64,000 nt of DNA, taken from NCBI RefSeq assembly GCF_025698545.1, contig NC_068570.1:3968001-4032000 (forward strand), written 5' to 3'. Numbering within the stretch: position 1 is the stretch's first letter; each line of letters starts with the position of its first letter. The notes under the pieces were generated by a model. That model was not told the origin of the DNA, did not search any database, and saw nothing but the letters and a program-made list of their open reading frames with translations. Both the position numbers and the translations under genes were made by a program. Shown piece by piece: positions 1 to 10,924 of this stretch. This stretch comes from Gossypium raimondii (taxonomy: Eukaryota; Streptophyta; Magnoliopsida; Malvales; Malvaceae).

Positions 1-476
1 ATTCTGCATTCTCGAATATAGATTTAAGCACCGGATCACGTTTCACCGCCAACACCCAATCATATAAATATTTCTTTTGCAAAATATTTGAGCATTTGTA
101 AAGATTACGCCACTAAATCTCTTCACGCTTCATAATGTGATCCAGATTTATAATAAAATAGAACTTATCAACAGATCTCCAAAATAAAGACGCATCCAGT
201 AGAAACACGGGACTCATGTATTTCCTATCCATTTGGTGATAGGCAAATAAAAAAATTTTGTGAAATTAATGAAGTAGAACATATAAGTTATCGAACTTTA
301 AAATAAATATATGAAAGATAACTTACAAGTTTTGAAATTTAAGCTGGTTAAGAAACAATTATAATTCATTCGGCATATTAAAATTCTCATAATTTTGGAT
401 GACAGATTCGAATGCAATATTGACGATATAGTTCATCAAATATTTCAACTCATTAATATCACATTCTATTGTTTGG

Positions 477-677
477 TCAGATGCATTTAAATTGGGTAAA
501 AACTTTACCCCCACCGAAATTAGTGATGAATATAGACTTTATCCGATCTTGCGTGTAAATGCTCTTATTATTTTTAACCCATATACAAGTCACATTTTTT
601 AAGATCTTACCGAAATCCTCTCTAATGTAATTAAACCATTTACGCTGATTTCGGTTATTATTTTCCCAACTCTTCAT
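477..677 (-). pseudogene. Repeat-borne coding piece 1 (unrecognised)
   Basis: A 66-residue open frame containing NRNQRKWFNYIREDFGKI and ending GGGKVFTQFKCI. The same peptide, with many substitutions and stops, is readable in inverted copies near 820-1,000 (+), 2,820-3,010 (-) and 3,200-3,400 (+). That suggests the repeat unit once encoded a protein here. The ATG (MKSWEN) is present only in some copies, and no copy is complete. I do not recognise the family and assign no function. Confidence 0.35.
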
Positions 678-1221
678 CTTTTCTCTAAAATATGTTATAA
701 TATTTTTAAAATATTCCAGTCATCATCTTGTACGGTATCAAGATAAACGGCTGATTGCATTAGAATATTTTAAAATAGTGTAACATATTTTAGAAAAAGC
801 ATGGAGAGGTGGGAAAGTAGTAACCGAAATCAACGTAAATGGTTCAATTACACTAAAAAGGATTTCAATAAGATCTTAAAAGATTAGGCTTGTATATAGG
901 CTATAAATAATAAGAGCATTTACACGCAAAATCGAATAAAATTTATACTCATCACTAATTTCGGTGGGGGTAAAGTTTTTACCCATTTTGAATACATTTG
1001 ACCAACAAATAGAAGGTAATATTGATGAGTTGAAATATTTGATAAACTACATCGTCAATATTGCATTGGAATTTCAATATGCCGGATCAATTATAATTAT
1101 TTCTTAATCAGCTCAAATTTTAAAACTTATAAGTTATCTTTCATATATTTATTTTAATGTTCGATAACTCATATATTCTACTTCATTAATTTTATAAATT
1201 TTTTTATTTGCCTATGTCCAA

Positions 1222-1602
1222 ATGGATAGGAAATACATGAGTCCCACGTTTCTACTGGATGCGCATTTATTTTGGAGACCTATTGATAAGTTCAATTTTA
1301 TTATAAACCTGGATCACATGATGAAGCGTGAAGAGATTTGGTGGCGTAATCTTGACAAATGCCTAAATATTTTGCAAAAGAAATATTCATATGATTGGGT
1401 GTTGGAGATGAAACGTGATCCAGTGCTTAAATCTATATTCGAGAATGCAGAATCTAGTTACCCAACCAATTCCTATACCTCTGTAATACGGTACTGCTCT
1501 AATGTTTACCGTTGTTACAACGACAATATAACACCAAAAGTAATATTTTTAATATTTTTTATTATGATTTTCTATTTATTTTTGTTATTAATTTTTACTT
1601 AA
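1222..1602 (+). pseudogene. Repeat-borne coding piece 2 (best copy)
   Basis: A 126-residue frame whose middle contains WWRNLDKCLNILQKKYSYDW, then MKRDPVLKSIFE and NVYRCYNDNI. Related peptides occur in the other units at 3,777-4,022 (+), 4,561-4,869 (-) and 6,837-7,061 (-), and a cut-off copy begins the window on the minus strand. In every copy the similarity stops just after a PK codon pair followed by a GTAA-type splice-donor sequence, and the hydrophobic tail after it is AT-rich intron-like. It therefore looks like one exon of a larger gene. The family is not recognised. Confidence 0.4.
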
Positions 1603-3776
1603 ATTGTTTATTTTATAAATTAGCATCATTAGCATTAAGAATAAGTTGAGTAAGCAATCGCCGAATCATATCTTCATCTATTTAAAGATTTAATTAATAA
1701 TGCAATAAGCAATAAAAGTAGGTAAGGAATATAAAAAATTATATTATCATTGTAAAATTATTTTTTAATTCATACTAAATAATTATTATTATTTTAATGC
1801 CTTAATATAGGCATTTAATTTTTCTAAATTAATTATTTCTAAAATATATGCAATAAGTAATAAAACTCATTTTCTTTTTTTCTCTTAATCACATGATTCT
1901 TTTATTCTTTTCTTTTCCTACTTCTAGTCCATATTTTGAGGTGTGACAGTTTCTAAATATATTTAAAAAAACCAACTTCCTTACTTTTCATATATTTTCA
2001 GAAATAATTAATTTGAAAAAATTGAATGCTTATATCAAAATATTAAAATAATAATATTAATTTAATATAAATTAAAAAATAATTTTACAATGACAATAAT
2101 TTTCTATATTAGATATTCGCTTTTATTACTTATTACCTAATTAATTAAACTTTCAAATAAATGAAGATACGATTCTAGCAGTTGTCACTCAACTTATTCT
2201 CAATGTTAATAATGTTAATTTATAAAATAAATAATTTATGTAAAAGTTAATAACAAAAGTAAATAGAATAACATAATAAAAAATATTATAATCTTACTTT
2301 TTGTGTTATATTGTCATTGTAATGACTGTAAACATTAGAGGAGTACCATACTACAGAGGCATAAGAATTGGTTAGACAACTACATCGCCAACACTCAATC
2401 ATATAAATATTTCTTTTGCAACAAATTTAGGCATTTGTCAAGATTATGCCACCAAATCTCTTCACGCTTTATTATTTGATTTAGATTATAATAAAATAGA
2501 ACTTATCAATAGGTCTCCAAAATAAAAGTACATACAGTAGAAACACGAGACTTATGTATTCCCTATCCATTTAGACATATGCAAATATGTAAACAAAAAA
2601 ATTTATGAAATTAATAAAGTAAAATATATGAGTTACGAACTTTAAAATAAATATATAAAGATAATCGAAAAGTTTTGAAATTTGAGCTGGTTAAAAATAA
2701 TGATAATTAATTCGGGATATTGAAATTTTAATAATTTTGGATAACAGATTCGAATGCAATATTAAAGATGTAGTTAATCAAATATTTCAACTCATCAATA
2801 ACACCTTCCATTTGTTGGTCAAATGCATTCAAATTGGGTAAAAACTTTACTCCTAGCGAAATTAGTGATAAATATAGACTTTATCGGATCTTACGTGTAA
2901 ATGCTCTTATTATTTTTAACCCATATACAAGCCACATATTTTAAGATCTTACTGATATCTTCACTAATGTAATTGAATCATTCACGTTGATTTCGGTTAC
3001 TATTTTCCTACCTCTCCATCTTTTCTCTAAAATATATTAAAATATTTTTAGAATATACTATTGCAACCAGCCATTTATCTTGATACCGTACAGGATGATG
3101 ACAACTTAATATCCAATCATCATCCTTTACGGTATCAAGATTAATGGCTGGTTGCAGTAGAATATTCTAAAAATATTATAATATATTTCAAAGAAAAGAT
3201 GGAGGTGGAAAAATAGTAACCGAAATCAGCGTGAACGTTTTAATTACATTAGCGAGGATTTCGGTAAGATCTCAAACGATGTGGCTTGTATATGAGCTAA
3301 AAAAATAAGAGCATTTACACGCAAAATCCGATAAAGTTTATATCCATCACTAATTTCGCTGGGATAAAATTTTTACTAAATTTGAATGCATCTGAAAAAC
3401 CAATTGAAAGTGATATTGATGAACTACATCGCTAATATGTCATTCGAATCTGTTATCCAAAATTATAAAAATTTCAATATGCAGAATTAATTATTATTGT
3501 TTCTTAACCAGCTCAAATTTCAAAACTTATAAGTTATCTTTCATATATTTATTTTAAAGTTCGATAACTTGTATGTTTTACTTAATTAATTTCATAATTT
3601 TTTTTATTTACTTATTTGCCTATGTCCAAATGGATAGAAAATACATGAGTCTTGCGTTTCTACTGAATGCGCCTTTATTTTGGAGACCTGTTAATTAGTT
3701 CCATTTTATTATAAATATTGATCACATGATGAAGCATAAAGAGATTTGGTGACGTAATCTTAACAAATGCCTAAAT

Positions 3777-4022
3777 ATGTTGCAAAAAAAATATTTATAT
3801 GATTGGGTGTTGGCGATAAAACGTGATCCGGTGCTTAAATCTATATTCGAGAATGTAGAATCCAATTACCCAACCAATTCCTACACCACTGTAGTACGAT
3901 CCTACACCAAAAACAATATTTCAATATTTTTTAATTCTGATATTATATTTACTTTTCTTATTAATTTTTACTTAAATTATTTATTTTATAGATTAACATC
4001 ATTAACATTAAGAATAAGTTGA
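3777..4022 (+). pseudogene. Repeat-borne coding piece 2, internally deleted copy
   Basis: Carries LQKKYLYDWVLAIKRDP and VLKSIFENVESNYPTNSY, but the segment corresponding to the CSNVYR region of the other copies is missing. The upstream WRNLDKC part is cut by a stop. It belongs to the plus-oriented unit to the right of the symmetry centre near 3,110. Confidence 0.35.
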
Positions 4023-4560
4023 GTAGACAACGCCGAACCATATCTTCAACTATTTAAATATTTAATTAATTATGCAATAAGCAATAAAAGTAGGTAAAGA
4101 ATATAAAAATTTATATTATCATTGTAAAATTATTTTTTTAATTCATATTAACTAAATATTGTTATTTTAATATCTTGATATAGGCACTCGCTTTTTCAAA
4201 TCAATTATTTCTAAAATATATGCAATAAGCAATAAAACTCGTATTTTCTTTTCTTTCTCTTAATCACGTGATTTTTTATTCTTTTCTTTTCCTATTTATA
4301 GTCCAAATTTTGAAGTGTGACAATTTTAAATATATTTAAAGAGAAAACCGACTTCCTTACCTTTCATATATTTCGAAATAATTAATTTTAAAAAACTGGA
4401 TGCCTATATCAAAATATTAAAATAATAATATTAATTTAATATGAATTAAAAATAATTTTACAATGACAAAATAATTTTCTATATTCGTTGCCTACTTTTA
4501 TTATTTTTGCCTAATTAATTAAACTTTTAAATAGATGAAGATACGATTCAGCATTGCTAC

Positions 4561-4869
4561 TCAACTTATTCTAAATATTAATAACGCTAATCTATAAAAT
4601 AAACAAGTTAAGTAAAAGTTAATAAAAAAATAAATAGAATAACATAGTAAAAAAAATTGAAATCTTACTTTTGGTATTATATTGTTATTGTATTGACGGT
4701 AAACATTAAAGCAGTACCGCACTACAAATGCATAAAAATTGATTGGACAACTAGATTTTGCATACTCAAATATAGATTTAACCATCGGATCACATTTCAC
4801 CGCCAACACCCAATAATATGAATATTTCTTTTGCAATATATTTAGGCATTTGTCAATATTACGCCACAA
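4561..4869 (-). pseudogene. Repeat-borne coding piece 2, minus-strand copy
   Basis: Contains WRNIDKCLNILQKKYSYYW, CFNVYRQYNNNIIPK and then the donor-like GTAAGA. It is diverged from the 1,222 copy by many substitutions. The reading continues into an AT-rich hydrophobic tail that is probably non-coding. Confidence 0.35.
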
Positions 4870-6836
4870 AATCTTTTCACGCTACATCATGTGATCCAGA
4901 TTTATAATAAAATATAACTTATTAATAGGTTTCCAAACTAAAAATGCATCCAATAAAAATGCGAGACTCGTATATTCCTTATCCATTTGGACATAGGAAA
5001 ATATGTAAACTAAAAATTAAGAAAGTAAAACATACGAGTTATCGAACTTTAAAATAAATAAATAAAAGATAAATTACAAGTTTTAAAATTTGAGCTGACT
5101 AAAAAACAATGATAATTCATTCGGCATATTGAAATTCTCATAATTTTGGATAACAAATTCAAATGTAATATTAACGATTTAGTTAATCAAATATTTCAAC
5201 TCATCAATATCACCTTCCATTGGTTGGTCAAATGCATTCAAATTGGGTAAAAATTTTACACCCCCACCGAAATTAGTGATGAATACAGACTTTATCGGAT
5301 ATTGCGTGTAAATGGTCTTATTACTTTTAGCCCATATGCGCCTTTATTTTGGAGACCTGTTGATAAGTTCCATTTTATTATATATCTGGAGCACATGATG
5401 AAACGTGAAGAAATTTGGTAGCGTAATCTTGACAAATGCTTAAATATATTGTAAAAAAAATATTCATGATTGGGTGCTGGAGGTGAAACGTGATCCAGTG
5501 CTTAAATCCGATAAAATTTATATTCATCACTAATTTCAATAGGGGTAAAGTTTTTACCCAATTTGAATGCATCTGACCAACCAATGGAAGGTAATATTGA
5601 TTAGTTGAAATATTTGATAAACTATATCGTCAATATGTCATTCGAATCTGTTATCTAAAATTATGAAAATTTCAATATGCCGAATGAATTATAGTTGTTT
5701 CTTAACCAACTCAAATTTTAAAACTTGTAAGTTATCTTATACATATTTATTTTAAAGTTCAATAACTCATATGTTCTACTTAATTAATTTCATAATTTTT
5801 TTATTTACTTATTTGCCTATGTCCAAATGGATAGGAAATACATAAGTCTCGCGTTTTTACTGAATGCGCCTTTATTTTGGAGTTCTGTTGATAAGTTCCA
5901 TTTTATTATAAATCTGGATCACAAGATAAAGCGTGAAGAGATTTGATAGCGTAATCTTAACAAATGTCTAAATATGTTACAAAAGAAATATTCATGTGAT
6001 TGGGTGTTGACGGTGAATGGTGCTTAAACCTATATTCGAGAATGCAGAATCTAGTTGCCCAACCAATTCCTATACCACTGTAGTACGGTACTGCTCTAAT
6101 ATTTACCGTTATTACAACGACAATATAACACCAAAAATAATATTTCAATATTTTTTATTATGATATAATATTTACTTTTGTTATTAAATTTTACTTAAAT
6201 TGTTTATTTTATATATTAGCATCATTAACATTGAGAATAAGCTCGATGAGACAAGCGCCGAATCGTATCTTCATCTATTTAAAGATTTAATTAATTATGC
6301 AATAAATAATAAAATAGGTAAAAAATATAAAAAATATATTATAATTGTAAAATTATTTTTAATTCATATTAAATAAATATTGTTATTTTAATATCTTAAT
6401 ATAGGCACTTAATTTTTTGAAATCAATTATTTTTAAAATATATGCAATAAGCAATAAAACTCGTATTTTCTTTTCTTTCTCTTAATCACGTGATTTTTTA
6501 TTCTTTTCTTTTCCTACTTCTAGTCCAAATTTTAAGGTGTGAAAGTTTCTAAATATATTTAAAGAGAAAACCAACTTACTTACATTTCATATACTTTTAG
6601 AAATAATTAATTTGAAAAACTAAATGCCTATATCAAAACATTAAAATAATAAAATTAATTTAATATGAATTAAAAAATAATTTTACAATGACAATATATT
6701 TTTTTCTATATTCGTTACTTACTTTTATTGCTTATTGTCTAATTAATTAAATTTTCAAATAGATGAAGATACAATTGGCAGATTGTCTACTAAACTTTTC
6801 TAAATATTAATAATGCTAACCTATAAAATAAACAAT

Positions 6837-7061
6837 TTAAGTAAAAGTTAATAAAAATAAATAAATAGAATAACATAATAAAAAATATTGAAATCTTACT
6901 TTTGGTATTATATTGTCATTGTAATGACGGTAAACATTAGAGCAGTATCGTTCTACAGAAGCATAAGAATTGGTTAGACAACTCGATTCTGTATGCTTGA
7001 ATATAGATTTAAGTATTGGATCACGTTTCACCGCCAACGCCCAATAATATGAATATTTCAT
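6837..7061 (-). pseudogene. Repeat-borne coding piece 2, 5'-truncated copy
   Basis: Contains KYSYYWALAVKRDPILKSIF and CSNVYRHYNDNIIPK followed by the same donor-like GTAAGA. The front part (WRNLDKC) is out of frame. It lies in the last recognisable unit of the alternating array. Confidence 0.35.
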
Positions 7062-7491
7062 TTACAATATATTTAGGCATTTATTAAGATTACGCCACAA
7101 TCTCTTTAAGCTTCATCATGTGATCCAGATTTATAATAAAATAAAACTTATCAACAAATCTCTAAAATAAAGGTGCATCAGTAGAAACACGAGACTCGTG
7201 TATTACCTATCCATTTGGACATAAGAAAATATGGAAACAAAAAATTATAAAATTAATGAAGTAAAACATATAAGTTATCGAACTTTAAAATAAATATATA
7301 AAAGATAATAAAATTATAAAATTTTTACCTAATTTGAATAGGTCTGACCAACCAATGGAAGGTGATATTGATGAGTTAAAATATTTGATGAACTATATTG
7401 TCAATATATTATTCGAATCTGTTATCTAAAATTATGAGAATTTTAATATGCCGATAACTCATATGTTTCATATATTTCTCTTTAAATCTTT

Positions 7492-7974
7492 CATCATAAC
7501 AGGGGAAAGTGGGCTGCCCTGAGGTATGCCTTTTTCGTTATTATTTAAATCCCTCCCTTTTTTGTCTACGATTGGAGTTTTTAGGAAAGCTAATATAAGA
7601 TCAAAGAAGGGTTGATTTTCCTTTCCCAAGTAGGATTGAATTATGTTGATTAGTAGCTCATGATCGATGTTGTCAAAACACCCAACGATATCAGACTTTA
7701 TTAGTCTATCGACCTGCCCCCACCCCTGAACTTCCAAAAAAAAAGAAATCGGACCCCGACCTTTTCTAAACCCGTGTGAAAAGGAGAAAAAAACGTCGTC
7801 AAAGATGATATTCAGTAAATGGGAGAGAGCATCCATCACAATGATATCACCTTTGTTTTGTTGGGCTGCGACTTTCAGGAGTTGGTTGGTGGCATGGACA
7901 CCTAGCCTTTTCTTATTTATAGTAATAGTCGCTAGGCGTTCTAGGCCGAATCTGATGTTATGAAAAGGGCAAGC
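7492..7974 (-). pseudogene. Group II intron-type reverse transcriptase fragment
   Basis: The open frame reads from a TGA at 7,975-7,977 down to the breakpoint near 7,492. Visible parts are FGLERLATITINKKRLG near the start, FSHGFRKGRGP (RT motif before domain A), KSDIVGCFDNIDHELL (RT domain A with catalytic Asp in DIVGCF) and GIPQGSPLSPVMM (RT motif B). The YADD motif and the maturase domain are missing because the insertion ends there; the following KDLKRNI is read from the neighbouring repeat. No ATG occurs upstream within the open frame before VMDAL. This is a truncated RT/maturase of the kind found in plant mitochondrial DNA, distinct from matR as I know it, and is not functional here. Confidence 0.75.
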
Positions 7975-8090
7975 TCAAGCCTTAAGTTAAAGGGAAGCTT
8001 CTTACATACTTATTTAGCTAGGCTTCCTCTTATACTGCTAATAAGCTGACTACTTCGAGTGACTTTTTCTTCGGTATTTATAAAGAATCA
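7492..8090 (-). other. Mitochondrial-type DNA insertion (NUMT candidate)
   Basis: Base composition changes abruptly from the AT-rich repeat to balanced sequence at about 7,492 and back near 8,090. The insert encodes part of an organelle-type group II intron reverse transcriptase (separate entry). Beyond it (7,975-8,090) is non-coding sequence in the style of plant mitochondrial spacers. The left edge cuts the protein directly after the PQGSPLSP motif, so the piece is a fragment. Mitochondrial origin is inferred from protein type and composition; a match to a mitochondrial genome would settle it. Confidence 0.65.
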
Positions 8091-8098
8091 AACACTAA

Positions 8099-8741
8099 GG
8101 GTCAATTCTTCATTGCTTAAAAAAAATACTTGACTCCAAAAACACTTTTGACAGAGAAGAAGAACAAGCTACTTTTGGTTAAAATTTTTAGCTTTTTAAA
8201 AGTTCTTTTGAAAAGCACTTCTAAAAAGGAACTGAAAAGGAGAAGCTAAAAATTTTAGCTTTTCCTACCCAAAAGCACTTTTGGTGCTTAATTAATTTTT
8301 CAACCCTCTAATAACATGGTATTTTAATTTTTTTTCTTGATGCTTAATTACAATTATGTTAAAATCATTAATTAAAATAAAAAATATTTTTAAAATACTA
8401 ATTAAAATATTTAATGGTTATATTTAAATGTTTAAAATATAGTTTATATATTCTAATTAAATTTTATAAATAATTAATATTTATTTCCTAAAAATATTTA
8501 AAATTTATATTTCATATATTAAAATATTAATAATAAGTTATAATAATTTTTTATATTCTTACTAAAATATATTAATATTAACTAGTTTAAATATTATTTA
8601 AATGCATATTTGTTACTTGATAATAACATGTCTAAAATGGACATTTTATTTCTCAAAATACTTTTGACAGCAATGCTAAACACTCAAATTTTAAATCAAA
8701 CTTTTCAAAAACACTTTTCAAAAGCAATGAAGAACTGGCCC
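8099..8741. mobile_element. Tourist-like (PIF/Harbinger) MITE
   Basis: The left end GGGTCAATTCTTCATTGCTT and the inverted right end (read as GGGCCAGTTCTTCATTGCTT) form 20-bp terminal inverted repeats with two mismatches. The element is flanked by a 3-bp TAA duplication (8,096-8,098 and 8,742-8,744). Subterminal sequence also folds back (AAAAGCACTTTT-type runs). At 643 bp, with no coding capacity, it is a non-autonomous element. A TAA/TTA duplication with GGG/GGC ends is the signature of PIF/Harbinger. Confidence 0.8.
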
Positions 8742-8744
8742 TAA

Positions 8745-9030
8745 TTCATATAGTTTGAGATTGTTAAGAGAAAAAAAATAAAATACATATGCGGTTGACA
8801 TTTGGTTTAATGGTATCTCCATGTACTACAATAGCATAGGAGATCCTTATGGATATTCATACCAGTTCAAAGCAAGATTGCTGCAATCTCATGCTAATAC
8901 TACTAAAGCAGAATATCTTGTAAACAAAAGAGGAAAGGAAATTTTTGAGCAAAAATCCAAAAAGAAAATTTAATTTACTAGCAACTTCATGGATAAGTAG
9001 GATTGATTATAAAATGGATTGAAAAAACAT
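8745..9030. other. Spacer, no gene seen
   Basis: AT-rich sequence between the MITE and a possible minus-strand exon. No protein similarity is seen on either strand. On the minus strand it would be intron if the exon at 9,031-9,120 is real. Confidence 0.5.
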
Positions 9031-9120
9031 ACCTGAAACTGGCTGAGATTGTCCAACGGCGGAACAGAGACAGTTGAAGGTTGCAGCGGAGAAGGAGACG
9101 ACAGTAGTGAGTGGCACAAC
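9031..9120 (-). other. Possible exon (minus strand)
   Basis: Read on the minus strand, this GC-richer segment is open (VPLTTVVSFSAATFNCLCSA then VGQSQPVS) and ends at a good donor (TTTCAG followed by GTATGT). The start and the next exon were not found. It could be a first exon or 5' UTR of a gene otherwise lost. Assignment is weak. Confidence 0.25.
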
Positions 9121-9291
9121 GTAACTTAGAAATTTTTGGTGAAAATAAAACTCATCATTAAAAATATTTAATCCCAAGCTAAAAAAAATGCTTAGATAAG
9201 AGTTTAGTAGAACAATTTATAACACTAGAACCCATTTCTCAAGATTAAGTTATGAGATAACAATATAGTCTTCCTCGTACCACTGCACTGT

Positions 9292-10310
9292 CACGAATTC
9301 GCAAATCACAAAATCACATAGTATATGATTAGTGCCCATGCATACAGTTCACAAAAGATTAAGTCCCACACCTGAATTTGCTAAACTGAATCAATATTGA
9401 CAACACGAAACGCGTCACGATTCAAACTTGCCTCGCTTTCTTCCCAATCTATACCTTGCAGACAAAAAGTATACATGAAGAATTCAACCACCAAAGAATT
9501 AAAGGAGGGCAAAATTTGATTAGATCACCACAAACTCATTGCCGGATAGCAAAACGATGCAACAATGAGATCCTTGAGTAGCCAAAACATTCAACAATGG
9601 AGGAACAAAATCAACAAAAGGAAGAAAGAAAATCAAGCAACGAGTTGTAAATGAATAGAAGGGAGACACAAAAATAACAAGGGTTTCAAGGCAGAGTATC
9701 CCCACTATAGATAATCTCAATACAGTACACATGTATACAGTTCACAGAACACAATTCTAGCAGTAAAGCACACACGGTTCACTAAACACTAATTTAAATG
9801 TTCACACATAGACACATACAGAGTTGCAAACAAATTCGCATAACATAATAGGTTTGCAGAGGTTACAAACATATCACATAAGACGAGCTTTGCAAAGGCG
9901 TTCGTAAAGAATTCGCATTCATATTCATATAAGAAAAAAAGGTCCGCAAAGGATTCACCAATTACAAAATCACATAGCATATGGGCAGTGCCCATGCATA
10001 CAGTTCACAAAAGAATAAGTCCCACACCTGAATTTGCTAAACTGAAGTACTATTGAAACCACGAAATGCGCCACGATTCAAACTTGTCTCGCTTTCTTCC
10101 CGATTTATACCTTGCAAACAAAAAGTATCATGAAGAATTCGACCACCAAAGAATTAAAGGAGAGCAAAATTTGATTAGATCACCACAAACATACACTGCC
10201 AGAGAGCAAAACGATGCAACAATGAGATCCTTGAATAGCCAAAACATTCAACAATGGAGTAACAAAATAGCACAAGATAGAAAATCAAGCAACGAGCTGT
10301 AAATGAAAAC
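9292..10310. repeat. 360-bp direct duplication (9,292-9,652 / 9,952-10,308)
   Basis: Two copies in the same orientation, about 660 bp apart, run in parallel from ACAAAATCACATAG, through CCCACACCTGAATTTGCTAA and ATTCAAACTTG, to AAATCAAGCAACGAG. They differ by small indels and substitutions (estimated by eye at around 10%). No coding frame is shared: the plus-strand frame at 10,066-10,302 is not open in the first copy, so I do not call it a gene. The sequence between them (9,653-9,951) is unique in the window. Confidence 0.8.
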
Positions 10311-10924
10311 ATTGATCATTTGCAAATTGCAAGCCATTCTAAAAGAGTGCACTCATGTTTCTCCCTGCTCAGAACTTACTATAGTAAATGGGATCTGTTA
10401 ATAAAATAATTCATTCACCACAAGATGCAACTAATACCCAAAGAATGTATTTAAAACGAAACCATGCATCTTAACTTGTACTTATAAGTTCAGAAACCAT
10501 GAAAACATTTTATAAACCATGAAAACATCAGAATAATACATGCAAAGAAGTTTTTTCAACAGGGCTAAAGATCTAGAGTTGAATTCCACTTGTTCAATCA
10601 ATACAAGCAATGTTTAAACTTGAGATGATAAAGCATACCTACACCAGATGTTTCACTGTAGTCAACTTTGTCACTACTGTAGACAGGTTTGGAATATCAA
10701 GAAAATTAATCCATACTCCCACAGAAAACCAGTAGAAAACAAAATCCATGAAATTTTGAATGATAATTTCGACTGCTATTGACTATTGTTCATCTCAACA
10801 ATTTTTGGACAATGAAAGTACTTTGATATGGAAAACAAATACAGAATTTTGCATATTATATATAATCAAATAACATTGAATGGGTTGAAATTTTCAACTG
10901 AGAATAATTATTAACTTCCTTACC

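Larger units (their letters stand above)
1..7460. repeat. Array of alternating inverted ~2.3-kb repeats
   Basis: The same sequence recurs on alternating strands. Head-to-head symmetry centres lie near 740 and 3,110, where a short spacer containing a TGATACCGTA-like core is flanked by AT-rich arms. Tail-to-tail centres lie near 1,925, 4,310 and 6,530, giving a period of about 2.2-2.4 kb. Arms flanking the centre near 740 match over roughly 700 bp (1-712 against 762-1,470). Later units are more broken: junctions near 5,338, 5,505 and 7,310 switch abruptly between unit parts. Each unit carries decayed coding pieces (see separate entries). I see no transposase and no clean target duplication. This could be a set of foldback-type non-autonomous transposons inserted in tandem, or a satellite-like inverted array derived from one. 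The repetition is seen directly; the transposon origin is inferred. Confidence 0.8.

Noticed and set aside
10066-10302. 78-codon plus-strand frame in the second duplicate copy
   Set aside because: The corresponding first copy is not open in this frame, so the reading is accidental.
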